A DNA stretch of 64,000 bases from Skermanella mucosa (GTDB taxonomy: Bacteria > Pseudomonadota > Alphaproteobacteria > Azospirillales > Azospirillaceae), in NCBI RefSeq assembly GCF_016765655.2, contig NZ_CP086106.1, positions 211,001-275,000 on the forward strand, given 5' to 3'. Positions 52,115 to 61,166 of the stretch are shown here, in pieces (position 1 is the stretch's first letter; each line of letters begins with the position of its first letter). A program made the position numbers and the translations under genes. Below the pieces are notes generated by a model. That model worked only from the letters and a program-made list of their open reading frames with translations. It was not told where the DNA came from and did not search any database.

Positions 52115-53317
52115 ATGACCAGCCGATATCCGGCCGACGACCCGATCGTCATCGCCGCCGCCGTGCGCACGCCGATGGGCGGTTTCCAGGGCGACCTCGC
52201 CACCGCGACGGCGCCCGAACTGGGCGCCACCGCGATCCGCGCCGCCGTGGAGCGCGCCGGGCTGGCATCGGACCAGGTCGACGAAGTCATCATGGGCTGC
52301 GTGCTGCCGGCCGGGCTGGGCCAGGCGCCGGCCCGCCAGGCGTCGCTCGGCGCCGGCATTCCCGAGTCGGTCGGCTGCACCACCATCAACAAGATGTGCG
52401 GGTCGGGCATGAAGGCGGCCATGATGGCCCATGACCTGATCGCCGCCGGCACCAATGCGGTGATGGTGGCGGGCGGCATGGAGAGCATGACAAACGCCCC
52501 CTACCTGCTCGACCGGGCCCGGGGCGGCTACCGCATGGGCCATGGCCGGGTGCTCGACCACATGTTCCTGGACGGGTTGGAGGACGCCTACGACAAGGGC
52601 CGCCTGATGGGCACCTTCGCGGAGGACTGCGCCCAGCACTACCAGTTCACCCGCGAAGCCCAGGACGCCTACGCGGTCGCCTCGCTGACCCGCGCCCGCA
52701 CGGCGGTCGAGGACGGCACCTTCGACGCCGAGATAGCGCCCCAGGCCGTCCGGACCCGCAAGGGCGAGGCGGTGGTGAGCCGCGACGAGCAGCCGGGCAA
52801 GGCGGTGCCGGACAAGATCGGCACCCTGAAGCCGGCTTTCCGCCCGGACGGCACGGTGACCGCCGCCAATTCCAGCTCGATCTCCGACGGTGCCGCGGCC
52901 CTGGTGCTGATGCGCCGGTCGGAGGCGGAACGCCGCGGCATCGCGCCGCTGGCCGCGATCGTCGGCCACGCGACCCACGCCCAGGCGCCGGGCTGGTTCA
53001 CCACGGCGCCGGTCGGCGCCATGCGCAAGCTGTTCGACCGGGTCGGTTGGCAAGCCCGCGACGTCGACCTGTTCGAGGTCAACGAGGCCTTCGCCGTGGT
53101 CGCCATGGCGGCGATGCGCGAGCTGGACCTGCCCCACGACAAGGTCAACATCCATGGCGGCGCCTGCGCGCTGGGACACCCGATCGGGGCGTCGGGCGCC
53201 CGCATCCTGGTGACGCTGCTGGCGGCACTGGAGAAGCACGGCCTGCGGCGCGGCGTCGCGTCGCTGTGCATCGGCGGCGGCGAGGCCACGGCCATGGCGG
53301 TCGAACGGCTGAATTGA
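52115..53317 (+). CDS. Acetyl-CoA C-acyltransferase (thiolase, 400 aa)
   Basis: Nucleophile Cys95 in INKMCGSGMKAAMM, His in NEAFAVV-containing region and the C-terminal GGACALGHPIGASGARI with the second Cys-bearing LCIGGGEATAMAVE. It condenses or cleaves acetyl-CoA/acetoacetyl-CoA or longer acyl-CoA. It heads a run with RidA and acyl-CoA dehydrogenase genes at 17-bp gaps, so a role in fatty- or amino-acid degradation is likely. An upstream GAGGGGGA is a strong ribosome site. Confidence 0.93.
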   Translation: MTSRYPADDPIVIAAAVRTPMGGFQGDLATATAPELGATAIRAAVERAGLASDQVDEVIMGCVLPAGLGQAPARQASLGAGIPESVGCTTINKMCGSGMKAAMMAHDLIAAGTNAVMVAGGMESMTNAPYLLDRARGGYRMGHGRVLDHMFLDGLEDAYDKGRLMGTFAEDCAQHYQFTREAQDAYAVASLTRARTAVEDGTFDAEIAPQAVRTRKGEAVVSRDEQPGKAVPDKIGTLKPAFRPDGTVTAANSSSISDGAAALVLMRRSEAERRGIAPLAAIVGHATHAQAPGWFTTAPVGAMRKLFDRVGWQARDVDLFEVNEAFAVVAMAAMRELDLPHDKVNIHGGACALGHPIGASGARILVTLLAALEKHGLRRGVASLCIGGGEATAMAVERLN

Positions 53318-53334
53318 CGGAAGGCGGTGAAGCG

Positions 53335-53730
53335 ATGACAGCGCGCAGGCTGATTTCCGGCGGCTCGGAGTTCGAGCGGATCGCCGGCTACTCGCGTGCG
53401 GTGGTTGACGGCGACTGGATCTTCGTCGCCGGCACCACCGGGTTCGACTATGCCGCCGGCACTATTTCCGACGATGTGGCGGAGCAGGCGCGCCAGACTT
53501 TCCGCACCATCGCGGCGGCGCTGGCCGAAGCCGGCGCCGGCCTGGAGGACGTGGTGCGGGCGCGCTACTACATCACCGACGCGTCCTATTGGGACGAACT
53601 CCATCCCGTGCTGGGCGACGTGTTCGGGGAGATCCGGCCGGCGGCCACCTGCGTGGTCTGCGGCCTGATCGATCCCCGCATGAAGATCGAAATAGAGGTG
53701 ACCGCGCGCCGCGTCACCGACAAAGGGTAG
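53335..53730 (+). CDS. RidA/YjgF-family protein (131 aa)
   Basis: RidA-type trimeric fold with [15 protein letters not shown], the conserved Arg in [10 protein letters not shown] and the C-terminal [12 protein letters not shown] (Glu). Canonical RidA hydrolyses reactive enamine/imine intermediates. This divergent member in an acyl-CoA operon may have another substrate. The ATG at 53335 follows GGAAGGCGG, 17 bp after the thiolase stop. Confidence 0.88.
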   Translation: MTARRLISGGSEFERIAGYSRAVVDGDWIFVAGTTGFDYAAGTISDDVAEQARQTFRTIAAALAEAGAGLEDVVRARYYITDASYWDELHPVLGDVFGEIRPAATCVVCGLIDPRMKIEIEVTARRVTDKG

Positions 53731-53747
53731 GGAGTGGAGCGGGAAGC

Positions 53748-54887
53748 ATGCTGATCACCGAGGAACAGGCCATGGTGCGCGACATGGCGCGCCAGTTCGC
53801 GGCCGAGCGTCTGGCCCCCTTCGCGGCGGAATGGGACCGCACCTCCCGCTTCCCGGCGGAAGCGCTCGCCGAGATGGGCGGGCTGGGCCTGCTCGGCATG
53901 GTCGTGCCGGAGGAGTGGGACGGCGCCGGCTCCGACTATGTCTCCTACGCGCTGGCGCTGGAGGAGATCGCCGGCGGCGACGGCGCCGTGTCCACCATCA
54001 TGAGCGTCCACAACTCGGTCGGCTGCATGCCAATCCTGAAGTTCGGCACGCCCGACCAGAAGGAGCGGTTCCTGCGCCCGATGGCGCGCGGCGAGATGCT
54101 GGGCGCCTTCTGCCTGACCGAGCCGGAGGCCGGGTCCGACGCCGCGGCGATCCGCACCCGGGCGCGGCGGGACGGCAACCACTGGGTCCTGGACGGCACC
54201 AAGCAGTTCATCACCAACGGGCGGAACGGCGGAGTCGCGATCGTCTTCGCCGTGACCGATCCCGCCGCGGGCAAGCGGGGCATCAGCGCCTTCATCGTGC
54301 CGACCGACACGCCCGGCTACAATGTCGCCCGGATCGAGCACAAGCTCGGCCAGCGCTGCTCCGACACGGCGCAGATCGTGCTGGACGGCTGCCGCCTGAC
54401 CCCGGACCTGATGCTGGGAGAGGAAGGCCGGGGCTACGGCATCGCGCTCGCCAACCTGGAGGGCGGGCGCATCGGCATCGCCGCCCAGTCCGTCGGCATG
54501 GCCCGCGCCGCCTACCGCCACGCCCTGGCCTATGCCAAGGAGCGGCGCAGCATGGGGGTGCCGATCATCGAGCACCAGGCCGTGTCGTTCCGCCTGGCCG
54601 ACATGGCCACCCGGATCGAGGCGGCGCACCAGCTCGTGCTGCACGCGGCGGCCCTGCGCGACGCAGGCATCCCGTGCCTGAAGGAGGCCGCCATGGCGAA
54701 GCTCTACGCTTCCGAGATGGCCGAGCGGGTCTGTTCGGACGCGATCCAGATCCACGGCGGCTACGGTTACCTGGAGGATTTCCCGGTCGAGCGGATCTAT
54801 CGCGACGTCCGGGTCTGCCAGATCTACGAGGGGACCAGCGACATCCAGCGGCTGATCATCGGCCGGCAGATCGCCGCCGAAGGCTGA
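53748..54887 (+). CDS. Acyl-CoA dehydrogenase (379 aa)
   Basis: FAD/acyl-CoA motifs are complete: [72 protein letters not shown] and the catalytic Glu in [16 protein letters not shown]. It oxidises acyl-CoA to enoyl-CoA; the Glu position is that of short/medium- and branched-short-chain enzymes. It follows the RidA gene by 17 bp. With thiolase and the nearby HMG-CoA lyase, branched-chain amino acid catabolism is possible. Confidence 0.93.
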   Translation: MLITEEQAMVRDMARQFAAERLAPFAAEWDRTSRFPAEALAEMGGLGLLGMVVPEEWDGAGSDYVSYALALEEIAGGDGAVSTIMSVHNSVGCMPILKFGTPDQKERFLRPMARGEMLGAFCLTEPEAGSDAAAIRTRARRDGNHWVLDGTKQFITNGRNGGVAIVFAVTDPAAGKRGISAFIVPTDTPGYNVARIEHKLGQRCSDTAQIVLDGCRLTPDLMLGEEGRGYGIALANLEGGRIGIAAQSVGMARAAYRHALAYAKERRSMGVPIIEHQAVSFRLADMATRIEAAHQLVLHAAALRDAGIPCLKEAAMAKLYASEMAERVCSDAIQIHGGYGYLEDFPVERIYRDVRVCQIYEGTSDIQRLIIGRQIAAEG

Positions 54888-55040
54888 TCGCCCGACCGAG
54901 AATCGCCCGATCCAAAAAGACGCATGCTCCCGGGCTCGACCGCCATTGCGTGTCGATCTCATATTGCCCTATCTCTTTTGGAGAATGGGCCCGGGACTTT
55001 TCCCGCGGCCTGGAAGCATCGTCAATCCGGGCCGGGTATC

Positions 55041-55751
55041 GTGACACATATTCTTGCGGTCGATGACGACGAACAGGTCCAGGACATGCTCTCCGAGTAC
55101 CTGACTCGCGAGGGCTTCCGGGTATCGCTGGCGGCGACCGGGGCCGCCATGGAACAGGCGCTGGCGGCGGAGCCGGTCGACCTGATCCTGCTCGACCTCA
55201 GGCTTCCCGACGGCGACGGGCTGGCGCTGGTCCGGCAGCTGCGGGCGGACAGCCAGCTTCCGGTCATCATCCTGTCCGGCAAGGTGGAGGCGGTCGACCG
55301 GATCGTCGGGCTGGAACTGGGGGCCGACGATTACCTGACCAAGCCGTTCGACCCGCGCGAGCTGCTGGCCCGCATCAAGGCCGTGCTGCGCCGGGTCGGG
55401 GAGGGGGCCGCGCGCGGCACGGACGGGCTGCGGGCTTCCGTCAGCTTCGCGGGCTGGCGGTTCGACCTGACATCCCAGCGGCTGACGTCGCCCGACAACC
55501 GCGACGTGGACCTGACCAAGGCCGAATTCGCCCTGCTGGCGGCCTTCGTGAAGCAGCCCCAGCGGGTGCTGTCGCGCGACCAGCTGCTGGACCTGACCCG
55601 GATCGACGGGGCGGAGGTGTTCGACCGGAGCATCGACGTCCTGATCCTGCGCCTGCGCCGCAAGATCGAGGCGAACCCCAAGGAACCCCAGATCATCCGG
55701 ACCGAACGCGGCCTCGGCTACTCGTTCGACGCCAAGGTCAAGCCGGTCTAG
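55041..55751 (+). CDS. OmpR-family response regulator, orphan (236 aa)
   Basis: Receiver (1-115) with VDDDEQ, Asp in LILLDLRLPDGDGL, Ser in ILSGK and Lys in LTKPFDPREL, then an OmpR winged helix (about 135-230) with VDLTKAEFALLAAFVKQPQRVLSRDQLLDL and IRTERGLGYSFD. The reading frame opens at GTG 55041; the ribosome site is poor. No histidine kinase is adjacent, so its partner is elsewhere. Confidence 0.9.
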   Translation: MTHILAVDDDEQVQDMLSEYLTREGFRVSLAATGAAMEQALAAEPVDLILLDLRLPDGDGLALVRQLRADSQLPVIILSGKVEAVDRIVGLELGADDYLTKPFDPRELLARIKAVLRRVGEGAARGTDGLRASVSFAGWRFDLTSQRLTSPDNRDVDLTKAEFALLAAFVKQPQRVLSRDQLLDLTRIDGAEVFDRSIDVLILRLRRKIEANPKEPQIIRTERGLGYSFDAKVKPV

Positions 55752-55814
55752 CGCGCTTGTCCCGGCCAGCCGCGCCCGATAGGGTGTTCGGAAAACCAGG
55801 GGGAAAACACGCCG

Positions 55815-56417
55815 ATGACCGCACCGATCGACTTCTATTTCGACTTCGCCTCGCCCTACGGCTATCTCGCGGCCACCCAGATCGACGGGATCGCGGAGCG
55901 CCATGGCCGCGCGGTGCGCTGGTGCCCCATCCTGCTGGGGGCGGTGTTCAAGGTCAGCGGCATGAAGCCGGTGATGGAGCAGCCGCTGCGCGGCGACTAC
56001 CTGTCCCACGACGCGCCGCGATTCGCCCGGCTGCTGGGCGTGCCGCTGACCATGCCGGCCAAGGTGCCGCTCAACGGGCTGGCGGCGTCGCGGGCCTACT
56101 GGTGGCTCGAAGGCCGGGATCCGGCCAAGGCCCGCGACCTCGCCAAGGCGGTCTATCACGCCCACTGGGGCGAGGGGCGGGATATGACCACGGCCGAGCA
56201 GGTGGCCGAGGCCGCGGAGCCGCTGGGGATCGCCGCCGCCGACTTGGCGGCCGGGGTCCAGGACCCCGTGGTGAAGGACCGGCTGCGGGCGGAAACCGAC
56301 GAGGCGATCCGCCGCGGCGTGTTCGGCGCCCCCTTCTTCATCGTGGACGGAGAGGCGTTCTGGGGCGCCGACCGGCTCCACCATGTCGAGCAATGGCTGG
56401 CGCGCGGCGGCTGGTAG
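55815..56417 (+). CDS. 2-hydroxychromene-2-carboxylate isomerase-like (DsbA family, 200 aa)
   Basis: A thioredoxin/GST-kappa fold in which the CxxC is replaced by SPYGY in FDFASPYGYLAA (catalytic Ser), with WCPILLGAVFK, MPAKVPLNG and GVFGAPFFIVDGEAFWGADRL. Known members are glutathione-dependent isomerases in naphthalene breakdown and glutathione S-transferases of the kappa class. The gene has no aromatic-degradation neighbours here, so the substrate is unknown. Confidence 0.88.
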   Translation: MTAPIDFYFDFASPYGYLAATQIDGIAERHGRAVRWCPILLGAVFKVSGMKPVMEQPLRGDYLSHDAPRFARLLGVPLTMPAKVPLNGLAASRAYWWLEGRDPAKARDLAKAVYHAHWGEGRDMTTAEQVAEAAEPLGIAAADLAAGVQDPVVKDRLRAETDEAIRRGVFGAPFFIVDGEAFWGADRLHHVEQWLARGGW

Positions 56418-56445
56418 TCGCCGCGCGCCAGCGGCATCGCGGGAA

Positions 56446-56865
56446 TCAGAGCAGGTTGAGCTTGTACAGGCCCTTCATCAGGTAGTCGTGCAGGTCGGCC
56501 TTCTCCGCCATGGTGTCGATCGCCGTCTCGCTGGCGCTGCCGTCGGCCCGGGCCATCGCCTTGTCCCATTCGCCGGCCGCGAAATCGCCGCGGCCGACCC
56601 ACATCACCGCCCGGAGCTCGATCTGGGCATCCTGCGGCAGGTCGGCGATCATGCCGCGCAGCCGCTGGTACTTGCCGCTGTCGTCCGCCGCCTCGACCAC
56701 TTCCAGGCTGTCGAACGAGCTTGGGTTGCGCTCGCCCCTGGCGCGGGGCACCTCGTCGACGTCGGTCTGGTACGTCTTGTTCAGGATAAGGTCGCGGATC
56801 GCCCGGCACTCGTTGGAAAGCTCCGCGATCTGCTTGATCTGATCGATGCTCAAGTGGTTCAGCAT
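56446..56865 (-). CDS. DUF3775 protein (139 aa)
   Basis: Helical, acidic, soluble; MLNHLSIDQIKQIAELSNECRAIRD at the start, LPQDAQIELRAVMWVGRGDF in the middle and KADLHDYLMKGLYKLNLL at the end, the DUF3775 pattern. Function unknown. AGAGGA precedes the ATG at 56865. Convergent with the isomerase gene. Confidence 0.8.
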   Translation of the reverse strand: MLNHLSIDQIKQIAELSNECRAIRDLILNKTYQTDVDEVPRARGERNPSSFDSLEVVEAADDSGKYQRLRGMIADLPQDAQIELRAVMWVGRGDFAAGEWDKAMARADGSASETAIDTMAEKADLHDYLMKGLYKLNLL

Positions 56866-57067
56866 GGTGTCCTCTGTCACTGGGGCGGGGCGATTCCGCA
56901 TTGCCCTACCCGGTAGAAGCACCCAACAGGAGTGGGGCGAGGCGGTTCCGGACACGGTGCCGCACTGGACCCGGCAACTTGATACGTATAGGAATTGTCG
57001 CGACGGGAAACATCCCTGGTCCGGCGGCGTGCCCCGGCAGAAGGGATTTCGAGCAGGCGGACCTCCC

Positions 57068-58018
57068 ATGCCAGATCATCCGGAAGCACCGCCCTCGAAA
57101 CGTTCCTTGAGGCGCAGCCGGTTTCATGGCGGCCTCAGCGCGGTCGTGTTCACCGGCGTGCTGCTGGCCCTGATCTCCCTGTCGATCAAGACGGTGGCCG
57201 GCGACCTTGCCTTCGTGCTGCTCGCGTCGGTCGCGGTGGTGGTCTACATCTTCCATCGGCTGTTCCCCGGCGGCGAGTTCTTCACCATCGCGCTGGCCAA
57301 TTTCATCGGCATCTACGCCTCGATCTTCGTCCTGTTCGTCGAGGGGAACTTCAAGGCGGTGACGCCGATGGTGCAGGCCTGGGGCTTCGTCATGCCGCTG
57401 GCCGCCTTCGTCGGCGGCGCCTGGTGGAAGCGCCATACGATCCGGGCTATCGTGCTGACCGACGTGCTCCGCGCGGGCCGCCGGTTCGACCACGTCTTCC
57501 TGTGGCTGCTGCCGGTCTTCGCGATCGGCGCGCTGACCTTCCTCACCCCCTCCCACGACATCACCCCGCTGGCGGTTACCGAGCTGTTCCTCCTGGCCAT
57601 GGCGGCGATCTCGCTGATCGTCCTGTTCGTCAGCCGCGACATCGCGATCTTCCTGCTGGACACCGGGCTGCTGTTCGAAGGATTCTTCCAGGCCGCCGCG
57701 AAGCTGGTGGTTCCGGCCTTCGCCTTCCTGACTTTCTATTCGCTGCTGGTGATCGTCTTCGCGTCGCTCTACACCATCCTCGACCGCTTCACCGATCCGC
57801 CCAACTTCCTGATCGACGGCAGGCCCCGGGACATCACCTTTCCGGAGAGCCTCTACTTTTCCCTGGTCACGCTCAGCACCGTGGGTTACGGCGATATCCA
57901 GCCGCATACCGGCCTCTCCCGCCTGATCACCGCGGCCGAGATCCTGCTGGGCATCCTGCTGCTGCTGTTCGGCTTCAGCGCGATCATCAGCCACCGGAAC
58001 GACCGGCACGGTGATTGA
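57068..58018 (+). CDS. Potassium-channel-family membrane protein (316 aa)
   Basis: Six to seven N-terminal helices precede a single pore unit with the K+ selectivity filter TVGYGD at 271-276 (SLVTLSTVGYGDIQPHTGLSR) and a last helix ILLGILLLLFGFSAI. It lacks a cytoplasmic RCK/TrkA domain; the C-terminus is only about 10 residues. One pore unit per chain implies a tetramer. Start at the ATG at 57068 gives a basic N-terminus before the first helix. Confidence 0.88.
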   Translation: MPDHPEAPPSKRSLRRSRFHGGLSAVVFTGVLLALISLSIKTVAGDLAFVLLASVAVVVYIFHRLFPGGEFFTIALANFIGIYASIFVLFVEGNFKAVTPMVQAWGFVMPLAAFVGGAWWKRHTIRAIVLTDVLRAGRRFDHVFLWLLPVFAIGALTFLTPSHDITPLAVTELFLLAMAAISLIVLFVSRDIAIFLLDTGLLFEGFFQAAAKLVVPAFAFLTFYSLLVIVFASLYTILDRFTDPPNFLIDGRPRDITFPESLYFSLVTLSTVGYGDIQPHTGLSRLITAAEILLGILLLLFGFSAIISHRNDRHGD

Positions 58019-58140
58019 CGCCAGGGAAGTGCGCATGCGGCCGATACCCAGGGCGGCGGATATCTGTTTCACTGCCGGAACCATCAATCGCGGGTCGGGG
58101 CGCCAGCTCCCCGTCGCATTCGCCATGACGGAGGCCTGAA

Positions 58141-59073
58141 ATGGCAAATCCAACGACCGGCTCCTTCACCGGGCTGAAGAGCCAGATCAAGATCGTCGAG
58201 GTCGGCCCGCGCGATGGCCTTCAGAACGAGAAGCGGATCGTTCCGGCGGCGGTGAAGATCGAGCTGATCGACCGCCTGACCGAGGCCGGCCTGCCGGTCG
58301 TGGAATCCGGTGCCTTCGTCTCTCCCAAATGGGTTCCGCAGATGGCCGACACCGCCGAGGTGCTGGCCGGCATCCATCGCCGCGCCGGCGTCTCCTATCC
58401 GGTGCTGGTGCCCAACGCCAAGGGCCTGGAGGCGGCGATCGCCGCCAGCGTGGACGAGATCGCGATCTTCGGCGCCGCGTCCGAGTCGTTCAGCCGCCAG
58501 AACATCAACTGCTCGATAGAGGAAAGCTTCGAGCGCTTCCGGCCGGTCGTGGAGACCGCGCTGGGCCACGGCATCCGCGTCCGGGGATATGTCAGCTGCG
58601 TGCTCGGCTGCCCCTACGAGGGGCCGGTCGAGCCCGGCACCGTGGCCGACGTCGCCGAGCGCATGATGAAGCTCGGCTGCTACGAGGTCTCGCTGGGCGA
58701 CACGGTCGGCGTCGGAACGCCGGGGCAGGCCCGCGACCTGATCGACACCGTCGTGCAGGCGGTGCCGATCGACCGGCTGGCGGTCCATTTCCACGACACC
58801 TACGGCCAGGCGCTCGCCAACATCCTGGCGACCCTGGAGGCCGGGATCGGCGTGATCGACAGCTCGGTCGCGGGGCTGGGCGGCTGCCCCTACGCCAAGG
58901 GGGCGGCCGGCAACGTGGCGACGGAGGACGTGCTCTACATGCTGAACGGTCTCGGTATCGAAACGGACGTCGATCTGGACCGGGTCGCCGCTGCCGGCGT
59001 GTGGATCTCCGAACAGCTCGACCGGCCCAACGCCTCCAAGGTCGGCCGCGCCATGGCGGGGGCCGCATCCTGA
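58141..59073 (+). CDS. mvaB: Hydroxymethylglutaryl-CoA lyase (310 aa)
   Basis: DRE-TIM metallolyase: [16 protein letters not shown] at the N-terminus, [39 protein letters not shown], and the signature [19 protein letters not shown] with the active Cys. It splits HMG-CoA to acetoacetate and acetyl-CoA, the last step of leucine degradation. No acyl-CoA carboxylase genes are adjacent. GGAGG precedes the ATG. Confidence 0.93.
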   Translation: MANPTTGSFTGLKSQIKIVEVGPRDGLQNEKRIVPAAVKIELIDRLTEAGLPVVESGAFVSPKWVPQMADTAEVLAGIHRRAGVSYPVLVPNAKGLEAAIAASVDEIAIFGAASESFSRQNINCSIEESFERFRPVVETALGHGIRVRGYVSCVLGCPYEGPVEPGTVADVAERMMKLGCYEVSLGDTVGVGTPGQARDLIDTVVQAVPIDRLAVHFHDTYGQALANILATLEAGIGVIDSSVAGLGGCPYAKGAAGNVATEDVLYMLNGLGIETDVDLDRVAAAGVWISEQLDRPNASKVGRAMAGAAS

Positions 59074-60479
59074 GCGTCCTCGCCTCCGGCCGGGTCCGCC
59101 GGCCGCTGCCCGTCGCGCCCGTCCTGGCGGCCGCCGCCGCGATCCTCGCCGCGGTGCCGGTCCTGATGCCGGCCCTGCTCGGCCTGGAACCGCCTGCCGG
59201 GCGGGCGGCCGGGCTGGTGGTGCTCACCGTCGGGCTGTGGGCCACCGGCGTCGTGCCGGAATTCGTGACCGCCCTGATATTCTTCACGCTGGCGATGCTG
59301 GCGCGGATCGCGCCGCCGGACGTGATCTTCGCCGGTTTCCAGTCGACCGCCTGGTGGCTGGTGTTCGGCGGCCTCGTGGTCGGTGTCGCGGTCACCCGGA
59401 CCGGCCTGGGCGAACGGCTGGCCAGGACGCTGGTCGATGCGCTGGCCTCGTCCTATCCGCGCCTGATCGCGGGAGTGGTCGCGATCTCCGGCGGCATCGC
59501 CTTCCTGATGCCCTCCACCATGGGCCGGGTCGTCCTGCTGCTGCCGATCGTCCTGGCCCTGGCCGACCGCGTCGGGTTCGGCCCGGGGCGGCGCGGCCGG
59601 ACCGCCATGGTGCTGGCCGCGGCGTTCGGCACCTACATGATCCCGGCGGCGATCCTGCCGGCGAACGTTCCCAACATGGTGATGGCCGGCACGGTCGAGA
59701 CGGTCTTCGGGGTGACCCTGACCTATGGCGGCTATCTGTGGCTCCACATGCCGGTGACCGGGCTGCTGAAGGGCGTCGTGCTGGTGGCCCTGCTGTGCCG
59801 GCTGTTCCCCGACCGGCCGGACCCCGTGGCCGGGCGGGAGGAGAGCCGGCCGCTGTCGTCGGCGGAGCGCCGCCTGGCGGTCATCCTGGTGGTGACACTG
59901 GGGTTCTGGACGACCGATTTCCTCCACGGGATCTCCCCCGCCTGGGTCGGGCTGGCGGCGGCGCTGGTCTGCCTGATGCCGGTCAGCGGCCTGGTGCCGG
60001 CGGCGGAGTTCAGCCGCTCGGTCAATTTCGCCTCGCTGATCTATGTGGCCGGCGTGCTGGGAATGGCGTCCCTGGTCACCCACAGCGGCCTGGGCGCGGT
60101 GCTCAGCGCCGGGCTGCTCGGGATCATTCCGCTGGAACCCGGGGCGGATGCGCTCAACTTCGCGTCCCTGGTAGGGGCCGCGGCGGCGCTGGGCGTCGTT
60201 TCGACCATGCCCGGCCTTCCCGCGATCCTGTCGCCCCTGGCGGGCGAACTGGCGGGTGCGACGGGCTGGCCCCTGGTCACTGTCATCATGACGCAGGTGG
60301 TGGGCTTCTCCGTCGTCTTCTTTCCCTACCAGGTGCCGCCGCTGGTGGTGGCCCTCCAACTCGGCAACGTCCGGATCGCCGAGGCGCTCCGCCTGTCGAT
60401 CCCGCTGGCGCTGGTCACCCTGGCCGTGCTCACGCCGTTGAATTTCCTGTGGTGGCGCCTTACCGGCTGGATTCCCTGA
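59070..60479 (+). CDS. SLC13/CitMHS-type anion transporter, start unusual (about 469 aa)
   Basis: Eleven or so helices with the SLC13 layout: [65 protein letters not shown], and later [20 protein letters not shown] (a TnPN-like half-repeat region). Probably a Na+-coupled carboxylate or sulfate importer. The frame has no ATG, GTG or TTG before 59154/59166, which would cut helix 1. A CTG at 59070 overlaps the mvaB stop (CTGA) with GGGGG 8 nt upstream, and I use it tentatively. Confidence 0.75.
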   Translation: MSVLASGRVRRPLPVAPVLAAAAAILAAVPVLMPALLGLEPPAGRAAGLVVLTVGLWATGVVPEFVTALIFFTLAMLARIAPPDVIFAGFQSTAWWLVFGGLVVGVAVTRTGLGERLARTLVDALASSYPRLIAGVVAISGGIAFLMPSTMGRVVLLLPIVLALADRVGFGPGRRGRTAMVLAAAFGTYMIPAAILPANVPNMVMAGTVETVFGVTLTYGGYLWLHMPVTGLLKGVVLVALLCRLFPDRPDPVAGREESRPLSSAERRLAVILVVTLGFWTTDFLHGISPAWVGLAAALVCLMPVSGLVPAAEFSRSVNFASLIYVAGVLGMASLVTHSGLGAVLSAGLLGIIPLEPGADALNFASLVGAAAALGVVSTMPGLPAILSPLAGELAGATGWPLVTVIMTQVVGFSVVFFPYQVPPLVVALQLGNVRIAEALRLSIPLALVTLAVLTPLNFLWWRLTGWIP

Positions 60480-60599
60480 CCTTACGCCTAGCGCCTTTAC
60501 TGCTTTCGTGCGAGCGGGCTGACAACTTTTTTTAACGGAATTGCGCTAATCTGACGGCAATTCGATCCGAACGAGGCCCCGCTGTCCCGGCGTGGGTTG

Positions 60600-60947
60600 A
60601 TGGAACCCATGTCAAGATCCACCGAAGACGTCAAGAATTGGATGAACATGTTCCGCTGGATCGTGAAGCTGATCCGGGACGAGTTCGGCATCGACGAGAA
60701 GATCCTGGTTCGGACCGCCACCCTCGAGACCGACATGGGGCTCACCATCGAGCAGGTCGAACAGGTGCTGGAGTTCATCGCCGAGAGCTTCCAGATCAGC
60801 TTTCCCGACGGCACGCTCGACGAGATCGTGAAGCTTGAGGAACTCTGCATGCTGGCGAGCTGGATCAAAGGCTACTACAAGCGGCCGGAGTTCATCTCCG
60901 ACGCGTTCGAGGCGCGGTGCCGCGGCATCAACCAGATCGCCGCCTGA
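60600..60947 (+). CDS. ACP-like DUF1493 protein lacking the carrier serine (115 aa)
   Basis: The region VRTATLETDMGLTIEQVEQVLEFIAESFQISFPDGTLDEIVKLEELCMLASWI follows an acyl-carrier-protein helix pattern (helix, D.G.., helix, F.i.fP), but the DSL serine position is Thr-Ile. It probably belongs to DUF1493 and cannot carry phosphopantetheine. ATGs at 60600 and 60609 are equally possible. An inverted repeat GAATTGC/GCAATTC (60538-60563) lies just upstream. Confidence 0.6.
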   Translation: MEPMSRSTEDVKNWMNMFRWIVKLIRDEFGIDEKILVRTATLETDMGLTIEQVEQVLEFIAESFQISFPDGTLDEIVKLEELCMLASWIKGYYKRPEFISDAFEARCRGINQIAA

Positions 60948-61166
60948 AGCCCGGAAAATCGGCTCCAAGGGGTTGGGTCCTCACCCTTCGCTACAGGAAC
61001 AGCGCTGATCGCGACGGGCTGCTTAATCCTGGCGAGTTCGGCGCATATCCCGATTCATGGCGACCGATTCCCGACATTCCGCTTAGGATCGCCCGTCTGA
61101 CGCAACTGCGAGACGGCAATGCGGACTGGTCCCCTGGCGCCGACGATCATGACCCGAGAGAGCGTC

